From contig NZ_JAGIOE010000001.1 of the NCBI RefSeq assembly GCF_017876575.1, positions 2,356,001-2,420,000 of the forward strand: a stretch of 64,000 bases of DNA, given 5' to 3'. The notes beneath the pieces were generated by a model, which was not told the origin of the DNA, ran no database searches, and was given only the letters and a program-made list of their open reading frames with translations. The stretch's first letter is position 1. Every line of letters starts with the position of its first letter. The position numbers were made by a program, and so were the translations under genes. Positions 35,888-44,564 of this stretch are shown one piece after another. The stretch is from Paeniglutamicibacter psychrophenolicus. Lineage in GTDB: Bacteria > Actinomycetota > Actinomycetes > Actinomycetales > Micrococcaceae.

Positions 35888-38158
35888 GTGACCGAAACCA
35901 CCAGCCTTATTGCAGGCGTGGAAGAAAACAACGCATCCAAGGGCGGCGGACTTGCCGGCCTGAAACTTGCACAATTGCAGGTGCTTGCGTCCCAGCTGGG
36001 TATCACCGGCGGTTCGCGGATGCGCAAGAACGATCTTGTCACCGCGATCTCGAACCACCAACGTGGCGGTTCCGTGGCCGACCGCGACGCCAAGGCCAAG
36101 GCAGAGCCCAAGGCCGAGGCCAAGACCGAGGCCCCCGCCAAGGCAGAGTCGAAGGCCCCCGCCAAGACCGCCGCGAAGACCCCGGCCAAGAGCGCTGCCA
36201 AGACGGCAAGCAAGCCCGCCGAAACCGAGACCGCTGCAGCCCCGGCCGCCGAGGCCAAGGCCGAAGCGCCGGCCCGCCGCACCCGCAGCCGCCGCGCCGA
36301 TTCCTCCGGAACCGCTGCCCCTGCCGCGGAAACCGCACCGGTCGCCGCCGAGCCGAAGACCACCGAGGCTCCGGCTCCCGAGGCCAAGGCCACCGAGGCA
36401 CCGGCCAGCGAAGAGCGCGCACCGCGCCGCAACACCCGCAACCGCCGTGCCGAGTCGACCGGAACCGCAGCCGCCGAGGCCCCGGCCGAGGCATCCGCCG
36501 CGCCCGAGCAGGCATCGGCCGAGTCCACCGACTCCTCCGAGTCGAACCAGGACAGCAACGAGCCACGCAACGAGCGCGGCGACCGCCACGAGCGCAACCG
36601 CAACCGCCGCGACCGCAACCGCAACCGCCGCGAGAGCAACAACAACGATTCCTCCGAGCACGGCGACAACGCCGAGGCACCCGAGGAGAAGCCGGCCGAG
36701 GTTCGCTCGAACGACCGCTCCAACGACCGCTCCAACGACCGCTCGAACGACACGAAGTCGGCCGACCGCTCCGAGGACCGGGTCCGCGAAGGTTCCGAAG
36801 ACCGTGCCGCCAACCGCCGCGAACGCAACCGCGAGCGCAACGAACGCAACCGCGACCGCAACCGCGACCGGAACGACCGCCCGGATCGCGGCAACGACCG
36901 GAACGACCGGAACGATCGCAACGATCGCAACGACCGTACGGACCGCAACAACCGCCGCGGCCGCAACCGCAACCAGCCCGATGTCGATGACACCGAGTTC
37001 AGCGACACGGACGTGCTGCTTCCGGTCGCCGGCATCCTGGACGTGCTGGACAACTACGCGTTCATCCGCACCTCCGGCTACCTCGCCGGCCCGTCGGACG
37101 TCTACGTCACGCTGAACCAGGTCAAGAAGTACAACCTGCGCAAGGGCGATGCAGTGGTTGGCGCCATCCGCGCCCCCCGCGAAAACGAGAACGCCAACTC
37201 GCGCGCCAAGTTCAACGCCCTGGTCAAGCTCACCGCGATCAACGGCAAGGCCCCGGAGGAGAACACCAACCGCGTCGACTTCTCCAAGCTGACCCCGCTG
37301 TACCCGACCGAGCGCCTGCGCCTGGAAACCGACCCGAAGCTCGTCGGCCCGCGCGTCATCGATCTGGTCGCCCCGATCGGCAAGGGCCAGCGCGGCCTGA
37401 TCGTCTCGCCGCCGAAGGCCGGCAAGACGCTGATCCTGCAGTCCATCGCGAACGCCATCACCATCAACAACCCAGAGGTCCACCTCATGATGGTGTTGGT
37501 TGACGAGCGTCCCGAAGAAGTCACCGACATGCAGCGCACCGTCAAGGGCGAGGTCATCGCCTCGACCTTCGACCGCCCGGCGGACGACCACACCACCGTT
37601 GCCGAGCTGGCCATCGAGCGCGCCAAGCGCCTGGTGGAAATGGGCATGGACGTCGTGGTCCTGCTGGACTCGATGACCCGCCTGGGCCGTGCCTACAACC
37701 TGGCCGCCCCGGCCTCCGGGCGCATCCTCTCCGGCGGTGTCGATTCCTCGGCACTGTACCCGCCCAAGCGCTTCTTCGGTGCCGCACGCAACATCGAAAA
37801 CGGCGGCTCGCTGACCATCCTGGCCACCGCGCTGGTGGAGACCGGGTCCAAGATGGACGAGGTCATCTTCGAGGAGTTCAAGGGCACCGGCAACATGGAG
37901 CTGCGCCTGAGCCGCAAGCTCGCGGACAAGCGCATCTTCCCGGCAGTCGACGTCAACGAGTCGGGCACCCGCCGCGAGGAGAAGCTGCTCTCGCCGGACG
38001 AGGTTCGCATCATGTGGCGCCTGCGCCGCGTGCTCTCGGGCCTGGACACCCAGCAGGCGCTGGAGACCCTCACGGGCAAGATCCGCGAGACCTCCTCGAA
38101 CGCCGAGTTCCTGATGCTCATCAACAAGACCACGTTGGGCTCCAAGAACGACGCCTAG
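35888..38158 (+). CDS. rho: Transcription termination factor Rho with long disordered insert
   Basis: 756-residue hexameric RNA helicase/terminator, far longer than E. coli Rho (419). Residues 1-58 form the N-terminal helix domain (LAGLKLAQLQVLASQLGITG). About 60-365 is low-complexity: first Ala/Lys/Glu/Pro-rich, then Arg/Asn/Asp-rich with many RND-type repeats. The RNA-binding cold-shock-like domain follows (about 370-480; GILDVLDNYAFIRTSGYLAG), then the ATPase with SPPKAGKT near 508, DERPEEVTDMQR, LLDSMTRLGRAYN and R-loop residues. The GTG start has GAAGGAA upstream. Such inserts are known in actinobacterial Rho proteins. Confidence 0.96.
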   Translation: MTETTSLIAGVEENNASKGGGLAGLKLAQLQVLASQLGITGGSRMRKNDLVTAISNHQRGGSVADRDAKAKAEPKAEAKTEAPAKAESKAPAKTAAKTPAKSAAKTASKPAETETAAAPAAEAKAEAPARRTRSRRADSSGTAAPAAETAPVAAEPKTTEAPAPEAKATEAPASEERAPRRNTRNRRAESTGTAAAEAPAEASAAPEQASAESTDSSESNQDSNEPRNERGDRHERNRNRRDRNRNRRESNNNDSSEHGDNAEAPEEKPAEVRSNDRSNDRSNDRSNDTKSADRSEDRVREGSEDRAANRRERNRERNERNRDRNRDRNDRPDRGNDRNDRNDRNDRNDRTDRNNRRGRNRNQPDVDDTEFSDTDVLLPVAGILDVLDNYAFIRTSGYLAGPSDVYVTLNQVKKYNLRKGDAVVGAIRAPRENENANSRAKFNALVKLTAINGKAPEENTNRVDFSKLTPLYPTERLRLETDPKLVGPRVIDLVAPIGKGQRGLIVSPPKAGKTLILQSIANAITINNPEVHLMMVLVDERPEEVTDMQRTVKGEVIASTFDRPADDHTTVAELAIERAKRLVEMGMDVVVLLDSMTRLGRAYNLAAPASGRILSGGVDSSALYPPKRFFGAARNIENGGSLTILATALVETGSKMDEVIFEEFKGTGNMELRLSRKLADKRIFPAVDVNESGTRREEKLLSPDEVRIMWRLRRVLSGLDTQQALETLTGKIRETSSNAEFLMLINKTTLGSKNDA

Positions 38159-38167
38159 CTGCCCTAC

Positions 38168-38217
38168 ACGCCCAGTTTCACCGTGCCCGGATTCCCGGCG
38201 CCGGTGAGGCTGGGCGT
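38168..38217 (+). terminator. Terminator after rho
   Basis: Nested stem ACGCCCAG / CTGGGCGT (38168-38175, 38210-38217) with inner CACCG/CGGTG pairing, followed by TGGTCGTT. It separates rho from prfA. Confidence 0.65.
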
Positions 38218-38270
38218 TGGTCGTTAACACCGGCACCGCATCCGCACCCCCAAGATCCTCCTTCGTTCCC

Positions 38271-38276
38271 TACACT
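38271..38276 (+). promoter_or_regulatory. -10 box of prfA
   Basis: TACACT at 38271-38276, predicting a transcript start near 38283 and a leader of about 25 bases containing AAAGAAG before the ATG of prfA. It lies after the rho terminator, so prfA and downstream genes can be expressed separately. Confidence 0.45.
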
Positions 38277-38307
38277 GGGAACCAGTCGTAGTGAAAGAAG
38301 TTGAAAC

Positions 38308-39390
38308 ATGTTTGAGTCCGTACAGGGCCTTCTCGATGAGCACGCAGCCCTCCAGGCGCAGCTCTCGGACCCCGCCGTCTACCAGGACCAGGCGATGGCC
38401 CGCAAGCTCGGGCGCCGCTCGGCCGAACTCAACGGGATCGTCGAGGCGCACAAGCGCTGGAAGCAGGCCACCGAGGACCTCGAGGCTGCCCGCGAGATGG
38501 CCGACGAGGACCCGGACTTCGCCGCAGAGGTCGCCGAGCTCGAGGTGAAGCTGCCCGTGCTCGAGGAGAAGCTGCGCCGGCTGCTGATCCCGCGCGACCC
38601 CAACGACGCACGCGACGTGATCCTCGAGGTCAAGGGCGGGGAAGGCGGCGACGAGGCGGCGCTGTTCGCCGCGGACCTGTTGCGCATGTACACCCGCTAC
38701 GCGGAGAACATGGGCTGGAAGACCGAGCTGATCTCCTTCAACGAGTCGGACCTCGGCGGCTACAAGGACGCCCAGATGGCCATCAAGGGCAAGTCCAACG
38801 ACCCGGCCCAGGGCGTCTACGCGCACCTGAAGTTCGAGGGCGGGGTGCACCGCGTCCAGCGCGTGCCGCAGACCGAATCCCAGGGCCGCATCCACACCTC
38901 GGCCGCCGGCGTGCTGATCCTGCCCGAGGTCGACGAGCCCGAAGAGGTCGACATCCACCCGAACGACCTGAAGGTCGATGTCTACCGCTCCTCGGGCCCC
39001 GGCGGCCAGTCGGTGAACACCACCGACTCCGCGGTGCGCCTGACCCACATCCCCACCGGCATCGTGGTGGCCATGCAGAACGAGAAGTCGCAGATCCAGA
39101 ACCGCGAGGCCGCGATGCGCGTGCTGCGTTCGCGCCTGCTGGCCCACCAGCAGGCCATCATCGACGCGGAGAACTCCGACATCCGCAAGTCCCAGGTGCG
39201 CACCATGGACCGCTCCGAGCGCATCCGCACCTACAACTACCCGGAAAACCGGATCGCGGACCACCGCACCGGCTACAAGGCGTACAACCTCGACCACGTG
39301 ATGAACGGCGAGCTCGAACCGCTGATCAACTCCTGCATCGAGATGGACGAGCAGCAGCGCCTTGACGCCATCGGCGGGGACAAGGGCTAG
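38308..39390 (+). CDS. prfA: Peptide chain release factor 1
   Basis: 360-residue class I release factor. The catalytic GGQ is in [10 protein letters not shown] at about residue 232, and the UAA/UAG-recognising domain 2 has the PxT-type region around [16 protein letters not shown]1 terminates translation at UAA and UAG; the GGQ glutamine is methylated by PrmC, encoded next. In many actinobacteria rpmE sits between rho and prfA, but here the 150-base gap holds only a terminator and promoter. Confidence 0.96.
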   Translation: MFESVQGLLDEHAALQAQLSDPAVYQDQAMARKLGRRSAELNGIVEAHKRWKQATEDLEAAREMADEDPDFAAEVAELEVKLPVLEEKLRRLLIPRDPNDARDVILEVKGGEGGDEAALFAADLLRMYTRYAENMGWKTELISFNESDLGGYKDAQMAIKGKSNDPAQGVYAHLKFEGGVHRVQRVPQTESQGRIHTSAAGVLILPEVDEPEEVDIHPNDLKVDVYRSSGPGGQSVNTTDSAVRLTHIPTGIVVAMQNEKSQIQNREAAMRVLRSRLLAHQQAIIDAENSDIRKSQVRTMDRSERIRTYNYPENRIADHRTGYKAYNLDHVMNGELEPLINSCIEMDEQQRLDAIGGDKG

Positions 39391-39399
39391 GCACAACAA

Positions 39400-40269
39400 G
39401 TGAGCGAACCGGGTTTCGGCAGGCCGCTGGCGCAGGTGCTCAGCGGTGCCGCCGCCGTCCTCGAGGCGGCGAAAGTCCCCTCCCCGCGGGTGGACGCCGA
39501 GCTGCTGGCCGCCCACGTGCTGGGCATTTCCCGCGGCCGGCTCGCCTCCATGGTGATGATGGGGGAGTGCTTCACCGCCGGGGATGCCGAGGCGTACGCG
39601 CTGTTGGTTTCCAAGCGCGCGACCCGCATCCCGCTGCAGCACCTCACCGGGCTCGCCCACTTCCGCTACCTGGACCTGGCGGTGGGCCCGGGGGTGTTCG
39701 TCCCGCGCCCCGAGACCGAATCGGTGGTCCAGCTGGCCATCGACTTCGCCGCCGGCCTGGTCCAGCCGCTGCTGGTGGACCTGGGAACCGGGTCCGGGGC
39801 CATCGCCGGGTCCCTGGCCCACGAGCTGAAGGGTGCCCGCGTGCATGCGGTGGAGCTCTCCGATGACGCCTTCGGCTACGCGGCGCGCAACCTCGAACCG
39901 CTGGGCGTGCACCTGGTCAAGGGGGACCTGGCCGACGCGCTGCCCGAGCTCGACGGCAGCTGCGACGTGGTCGTGTCCAACCCGCCCTACATCCCGGCCA
40001 ACGCGGTCCCGCGCGAGCCCGAGGCCCGCGACCACGACCCGGCCATGGCGCTGTACGGCGGCGGGGAGGACGGAATGGTCCTGCCACGGGCCGCGGAGGC
40101 CTCCGCCGCACGGCTGCTGCGCCCCGGCGGCTTCTTCGTCATGGAGCACGCAGAGGTCCAGGCCGAGGCCATGGCCGCAATGTTTGCCGCCTCCGGGCAC
40201 TGGGAGAAGATCGAGACCCATCTGGATCTGACCGGCAGGGACCGGGCCACCAGCGGCATCCGCCGCTAG
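39400..40269 (+). CDS. prmC: Release-factor glutamine methyltransferase
   Basis: 289-residue SAM-dependent enzyme that N5-methylates the GGQ glutamine of release factors. N-terminal helical domain (about 1-85; SPRVDAELLAAHVLGISR), SAM loop DLGTGSGAIAGSLA near residue 130, and catalytic SNPPYIP near residue 194. GTG start nine bases after the prfA stop; no strong ribosome site, consistent with coupling to prfA. Confidence 0.95.
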   Translation: MSEPGFGRPLAQVLSGAAAVLEAAKVPSPRVDAELLAAHVLGISRGRLASMVMMGECFTAGDAEAYALLVSKRATRIPLQHLTGLAHFRYLDLAVGPGVFVPRPETESVVQLAIDFAAGLVQPLLVDLGTGSGAIAGSLAHELKGARVHAVELSDDAFGYAARNLEPLGVHLVKGDLADALPELDGSCDVVVSNPPYIPANAVPREPEARDHDPAMALYGGGEDGMVLPRAAEASAARLLRPGGFFVMEHAEVQAEAMAAMFAASGHWEKIETHLDLTGRDRATSGIRR

Positions 40270-40290
40270 GACCACACGAAACATGGAAGA

Positions 40291-41283
40291 ATGAATCACG
40301 TGACTTCACGTTTTGATGCCCGCGACAGCCAGGAACTAGAGACTGGACTCGAGGCCGCACGCGCCGCACTGGCCGAAAACCGGTGCATCGTGATGCCCAC
40401 CGACACCGTCTACGGCATTGCCGCCGACGCATTCTCCGCCCAGGCGGTGGCCACGCTGCTGGCCGCCAAGGGCCGCGGACGCAGCATGCCGCCGCCGGTG
40501 CTGATCCCGCAGGCGGCAACGCTGGACGGATTGGCCGCCGACGTGCCGGACTTCGCCCGGGAGCTGGCCGCGCGGTTCTGGCCCGGCGCACTGACCCTGA
40601 TCCTGCATGCCCAGCCGTCGCTGACCTGGGACCTGGGGGAGACCCGGGGGACCGTGGCCCTTCGGGTGCCCGACGACCAGATCGCCCGCGACCTGCTCAA
40701 GCTCACCGGCCCGCTGGCCGTCTCCTCGGCCAACCGCACCGGCCAGCCCGCCGCGGACACCGCCGAAGCGGCCTTCGACCAGCTCGGCGAAACCGTAGAG
40801 GTGTACCTCGAGGCCGGGCCCCGCCCGGTCTCCGGCGATGCGCTGGGCTCCACCATCATCGATTGCACGCTCACCCCGCCGCGGGTGGTGCGCGCCGGCG
40901 CGCTGTCGCTCGAGCTGCTGCGCGTGGTCGTCCCGGAGCTGCTGGACGCCGACGGGCAGCCGGATCCGGCCATCGCCGCCGCGGATGCGCCCGAGGCCGG
41001 CACCGCCGAAGCGCCCAACGCAGCCGAATCCGCTGACGGTGACGCCGACGCCTCCACGGCAACCGACGCCTCCACTCATCAAGCCGCTGCGGAATCAAGC
41101 GGCGTTTCCGAGGAAACGGCCGGCTCCGAAGCCCCCGACGGCCATGATGCCGGCCGGGCCGACGCGGCTCCGGCAGTCGATCCCGATGTGCCGGACGATC
41201 ACCCAGCACCCCGGGACGCGACCGCGAAGCCGGCGCCGCACCAGGGCGAGGGCGCGGCAGGGGAGTCCGCCCGCGCGTCATGA
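40291..41283 (+). CDS. tsaC: L-threonylcarbamoyladenylate synthase (Sua5/YrdC/TsaC family) with acidic C-terminal tail
   Basis: 330-residue protein. Residues 15-210 are the YrdC domain (IVMPTDTVYGIAADAF; KGRGRSMPPPVLIP; SSANRTGQPAADTAEAA), which makes the threonylcarbamoyl-AMP needed for the t6A37 modification of tRNAs reading ANN codons. Residues from about 230 on are an Ala/Glu/Asp/Pro-rich, probably disordered tail of about 100 residues with no Sua5 domain. ATG 40291 is taken; GTG 40300 is an alternative with a GGAAG ten bases upstream. It overlaps wecA by four bases. Confidence 0.9.
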   Translation: MNHVTSRFDARDSQELETGLEAARAALAENRCIVMPTDTVYGIAADAFSAQAVATLLAAKGRGRSMPPPVLIPQAATLDGLAADVPDFARELAARFWPGALTLILHAQPSLTWDLGETRGTVALRVPDDQIARDLLKLTGPLAVSSANRTGQPAADTAEAAFDQLGETVEVYLEAGPRPVSGDALGSTIIDCTLTPPRVVRAGALSLELLRVVVPELLDADGQPDPAIAAADAPEAGTAEAPNAAESADGDADASTATDASTHQAAAESSGVSEETAGSEAPDGHDAGRADAAPAVDPDVPDDHPAPRDATAKPAPHQGEGAAGESARAS

Positions 41284-42398
41284 GAAGCTATCTCCTGCTG
41301 ATCGGGATCACCTTCATGACCTCGTATCTGCTTACCCCGGTGCTCCGCGTCGTGGGCGTGCGCTTCATGCCCAAGGCCCCGGTGCGCGACCGCGACTTCC
41401 ACGAAAAGCCCACCCCCAAGCTCGGCGGGGTCGCCATCATCGGCGGCCTCTACCTCGGGATCCTGGTGGCCTCCCAAATTCCGTTCTTCTCCGGGATCTT
41501 CCGGTCGACCGAATCCATCCAGGGCGTGTTGATAGCCCTGGGGATCATCCTGGTCATGGGGGTCTTTGACGACCTGTTGGACCTGCGCTGGTGGATCAAG
41601 CTCCTAGGGCAGGTCGCGGTAGGCCTGGTGATCGTCAAGCACGGGATCCTGCTCAAGGCCCTGCCTGTGGGTTCCCTGCAGATCGAGTCCCCGACGGTGC
41701 AGGTCGTGGTCACGGTGTTGATCATCGTGGGCACGATGAACGCCATCAATTTCGTCGACGGCCTTGACGGACTGGCGGCCGGCATCTCCGCCATCGGTGC
41801 GGCAACCTTCTTTGTATACAGTTACCTGCTGGCCACGCGCGTCAGCGCCGAGGACAACGCGAATTTCTCCGCCCTGCTTTGTGCGGTGCTGCTCGGGGCA
41901 ACGTTGGGTTTCCTGCCGCACAACTTCCAGCCTGCCTCAATCTTCATGGGGGAGACCGGGGTGCTGGCCATCGGGATGCTCTTTGCCGTGGCCACCCTGG
42001 CGGTGACCGGGGACGTGCTGGGGGAGGACGCCTTCCGTTTCCGCAATGTCCCGGCCTTCATGCCGGTGATTCTTCCGGTGGCGGTGATCGTGCTGCCGTA
42101 CGTCGACCTGCTGCTCTCGGTGATCCGGCGAACCGCCAATCGCAGGTCCCCCTTCAGCGCGGATCGCGGGCACATCCACCACCGCCTGGTCGATCTGGGG
42201 CACAGCCCCCGCGCAGTGGTCATCATCCTTTACCTGTGGGCTTCCCTGGTCGCTTCCGGCGTCGTGGTCATCTCGCTGACCAACCGGAAAATCGCTATTC
42301 CGCTTTATGTTGCGGCCTTTGTTTGCGTGACGTTGGTCACCTGGTGGCCACTGCTCAAGCGTGCCCGGGGCAAGGCCCCGGCGCCCGGCGCAAACTAG
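41280..42398 (+). CDS. wecA: Undecaprenyl-phosphate sugar-1-phosphate transferase (WecA/TagO family)
   Basis: 372-residue polytopic membrane enzyme with about eleven hydrophobic segments that attaches a GlcNAc-type sugar phosphate to the lipid carrier, the first step of teichoic-acid or arabinogalactan-type polymer synthesis. Family motifs: HEKPTPKLGG, VFDDLLDLRWWIKLLGQ, AINFVDGLDGLAAG (catalytic Asp residues) and the His motif RGHIHHRLVDLGHSPR. It starts in an ATGA overlap with tsaC. The position before the atp operon is the standard actinobacterial location. Confidence 0.93.
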   Translation: MRSYLLLIGITFMTSYLLTPVLRVVGVRFMPKAPVRDRDFHEKPTPKLGGVAIIGGLYLGILVASQIPFFSGIFRSTESIQGVLIALGIILVMGVFDDLLDLRWWIKLLGQVAVGLVIVKHGILLKALPVGSLQIESPTVQVVVTVLIIVGTMNAINFVDGLDGLAAGISAIGAATFFVYSYLLATRVSAEDNANFSALLCAVLLGATLGFLPHNFQPASIFMGETGVLAIGMLFAVATLAVTGDVLGEDAFRFRNVPAFMPVILPVAVIVLPYVDLLLSVIRRTANRRSPFSADRGHIHHRLVDLGHSPRAVVIILYLWASLVASGVVVISLTNRKIAIPLYVAAFVCVTLVTWWPLLKRARGKAPAPGAN

Positions 42399-42433
42399 CA
42401 GCGCCCACCCCGTACCGGCCCACCGGCAGCAGG

Positions 42434-42463
42434 TTCGAGCCCCTGTTCTATCTCGTGTAGAAT
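42434..42463 (+). promoter_or_regulatory. Putative promoter of the ATP synthase operon
   Basis: TAGAAT at 42458-42463 with TTCGAG (42434-42439) 18 bases upstream. The predicted leader of about 95 bases contains two hairpins, GGGGA-CA-TCCCC near 42482-42493 and GCCCGC-CGCAA-GCGGGC at 42518-42534. The second is followed by CCTTCT and could act as an attenuator. Confidence 0.5.
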
Positions 42464-42563
42464 TCAAGGGTCGCCTTCACCGGGGACATCCCCAGCAAGC
42501 CTCGATACCAGGCAGGCGCCCGCCGCAAGCGGGCCCTTCTGTATACAAGGGAACTGAAAATAC

Positions 42564-43061
42564 ATGATCAAGCCGGAACGCGGTTCCAAGGCCAGCGGTG
42601 CATTGGTTGCATCGTCGGCTCCGCGTTCCCCTTGGCTGGGGATCCTGAAGACCTGCGTTGCCTACACCGTTGGTGTCGGCACCCTTGCGTCCCTCGCCGC
42701 GTGGCCGATCCTTGGCGCACGCGAGGCCGGCTCCTTGGCCTTCGGTTGCGCCTTGATCGTTGTGTTCTTCGGCGTCAGCCTGCTTGTCGCCGAGTGGGCC
42801 GGGCGCTATCGCAGCGCCTGGGCGCTGCCGGCATTCTTGTTCATGTACATCGCCAAGATCCTGGGAATGGGCTTTCTGGTGCTTTTCTCCGGATTGCCCG
42901 ATTGGGTGCTTGCGCCCTACTTCATGTGGGGAGCCCTGGGTTCCCTGGTGCTGTGGCAGTTTGGCGAGATCCGAGCCTTCTCCCGGGCGCGGCTTCCCAT
43001 TTTCAATTCCGACGATCCATCGCCGTCCCCTTCCGCAGGAGGGGATCATGGGCAACCCTGA
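42564..43061 (+). CDS. ATP synthase protein I-like membrane protein
   Basis: 165-residue protein with four hydrophobic segments (about 28-50, 55-78, 88-112 and 118-136) and polar ends. It is placed at the head of the atp operon, where actinobacteria usually encode a poorly conserved AtpI-like protein thought to help c-ring assembly or ion supply. The assignment rests on topology, size and position. Ribosome site AAGGGA twelve bases before the ATG. It overlaps the next small gene by 14 bases. Confidence 0.7.
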   Translation: MIKPERGSKASGALVASSAPRSPWLGILKTCVAYTVGVGTLASLAAWPILGAREAGSLAFGCALIVVFFGVSLLVAEWAGRYRSAWALPAFLFMYIAKILGMGFLVLFSGLPDWVLAPYFMWGALGSLVLWQFGEIRAFSRARLPIFNSDDPSPSPSAGGDHGQP

Positions 43062-43296
43062 AACCAATCCCGTTCAAGAGCCGAAACAGCCCCGCGTCCG
43101 CGAGTACGTCAACTACATTGTTGGCGGGCTCATCGCGTGGGGTTTGATAGGCTGGGGTTTGGATCTTTTGCTGGACACCCGCTGGATTGTTTTCCTCGGT
43201 GCGCTGCTTGGCGCAACCGCAGGAATGTTTCTGGCTCGCCACCATTTGCGGCATCGACGCCGCGGGTTTTCACCAGACGATGAGATCGACCAATAG
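43048..43296 (+). CDS. AtpZ/AtpI-family small membrane protein
   Basis: 82-residue protein with two hydrophobic helices (about 23-42 and 46-64) and the family pattern GLIGWGLDLLLDTRWIVFLG, plus a basic/acidic tail. It matches the AtpZ-like proteins that accompany F-type ATP synthases and may act in assembly or magnesium/calcium supply. AGGAGG six to seven bases upstream of the ATG makes the start clear even though it lies inside the preceding gene. Confidence 0.75.
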   Translation: MGNPETNPVQEPKQPRVREYVNYIVGGLIAWGLIGWGLDLLLDTRWIVFLGALLGATAGMFLARHHLRHRRRGFSPDDEIDQ

Positions 43297-43374
43297 AACT
43301 TCACACGGTGGGCGGCGCCTTGCGCCGAATCACCGCTTTTGCCCCACGACCGAAACTGCAGAGAGGACAGCGCG

Positions 43375-44181
43375 TTGACCGCGTTTGCGCTTCCGACGGC
43401 CACTGAACCTTATGTCCCGCCGTCGATTTCCGACACCCACCTTCCCGAGGTGCTGCCATGGTTAGCCGAGTACGGGACCGGTTTCGGCAAGCAGATGGTC
43501 ATGATCATCCTCTCGATCATCTTGATCGTGTGGTTCTTCAAGTCGGCCATCAAGAATCCGAAGCTCGTTCCAGGCAAGGTACAGTTCCTGGCTGAAAGCG
43601 CCTACGGCTTCGTCCGTAACGGCATTGGCCGCGACATCATCGGCGAAAAGAACTTCGCCCAGTGGGTCCCGCTGTTGTTTGCGACCTTCTTCTTCGTCTT
43701 GCTGAACAACTTGTTCGGGGCCATCCCGTTCCTTCAGCTCCCGTCCTTCTCCCACGCCGGTGCAGCGTACGCCATGGCCATCATCATCTATGGCACCTGG
43801 ATCGCTGTCGGCGTGAAGAACCACGGCATCCGCTACTTCAAGCTGGCTGTCGTTCCCTCGGGCGTCCCGGGCTGGATCATGCCGCTGATGGTGCCGTTGG
43901 AAATCATTTCCAACTTCATCGTCCGCCCGTTGACCCACTCCTTGCGTCTGATGGCCACCATGCTTGCCGGCCACATGATCGTGATGCTGGCAGCCACCGG
44001 CGCACGCCACCTGATCATCGTCCAGGAGTCCCTGGCCATGAACGCCATTGGCGTTGCGGTCATCGCTGGCTCGGTGGCAATGTACTTCCTCGAACTCTTG
44101 ATCATGGTCCTGCAGGCGTTTGTCTTCGCCCTGCTGACCGCCATCTACATCCAGGGTGCCCTGGATGCAGACGCCCACTAA
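43375..44181 (+). CDS. atpB: F1Fo ATP synthase subunit a
   Basis: 268-residue membrane subunit forming the proton half-channels against the c-ring. Essential Arg is in THSLRLMATMLAGH near residue 197; about six transmembrane segments; the conserved GTWIAVGVKNHG and late helices LLTAIYIQGAL follow the family. I prefer TTG 43375, with AGAGGA about nine bases upstream and the usual N terminus (TAFALPTATEPYVPPSIS). ATG 43339 in the same frame would add 12 residues lacking family character. Confidence 0.94.
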   Translation: MTAFALPTATEPYVPPSISDTHLPEVLPWLAEYGTGFGKQMVMIILSIILIVWFFKSAIKNPKLVPGKVQFLAESAYGFVRNGIGRDIIGEKNFAQWVPLLFATFFFVLLNNLFGAIPFLQLPSFSHAGAAYAMAIIIYGTWIAVGVKNHGIRYFKLAVVPSGVPGWIMPLMVPLEIISNFIVRPLTHSLRLMATMLAGHMIVMLAATGARHLIIVQESLAMNAIGVAVIAGSVAMYFLELLIMVLQAFVFALLTAIYIQGALDADAH

Positions 44182-44241
44182 TTCGGGCTCGCACCAAAAA
44201 ACATAGTTTTCCCCTTCAACAGGGAATGACCTCACAACCTG

Positions 44242-44256
44242 CCGACAAAGTGTCGG
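44242..44256 (+). other. Small hairpin just before atpE
   Basis: Perfect CCGACA-AAG-TGTCGG at 44242-44256, placed about 18 bases before the atpE start and just ahead of its strong AAAGGAA ribosome site. It may help set the high translation that subunit c needs. Confidence 0.4.
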
Positions 44257-44274
44257 TATCTTGAAAGGAACGAA

Positions 44275-44490
44275 ATGGAACTCCACGGCTCCCTTAACAT
44301 GATCGGCTACGGCCTGGCTGCAATCGGCTCCGCCATCGGCGTGGGCATGATCTTCGCTGCCTACATCAACGGCGTAGCTCGTCAGCCGGAAGCACAGCGC
44401 ATCCTGCAGCCCATCGCCATGCTGGGCTTCGCCCTTGCAGAAGCACTTGCCATCCTGGGCTTGGTTTTCGCCTTCGTCGTCGGCGCCTAG
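44275..44490 (+). CDS. atpE: F1Fo ATP synthase subunit c
   Basis: 71-residue two-helix proteolipid forming the rotor ring. Glycine-rich helix 1 ([17 protein letters not shown]), polar loop with RQPE at residues 36-39, and helix 2 with the proton-carrying Glu56 in [12 protein letters not shown]. No sodium-binding signature is evident, so it is proton-coupled by inference. A very good AAAGGAA ribosome site stands seven bases before the ATG. Confidence 0.97.
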   Translation: MELHGSLNMIGYGLAAIGSAIGVGMIFAAYINGVARQPEAQRILQPIAMLGFALAEALAILGLVFAFVVGA

Positions 44491-44564
44491 TTCCCCTCGT
44501 AGTGGCCCTGCCACTTTCGCAGGCGCCATTGCAATTGGAACTTAAGAGATAAGGAAGAGTGAGA

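Noticed and set aside
36718-36760. Short tandem repeats resembling a CRISPR or minisatellite
   Set aside because: They are in-frame codon repeats (Asn-Asp-Arg-Ser) inside rho, with no spacers of constant length and no cas genes.
35744-38236. 830-residue minus-strand frame opposite rho
   Set aside because: Shadow of the repetitive rho coding sequence. The rho frame has all expected motifs.
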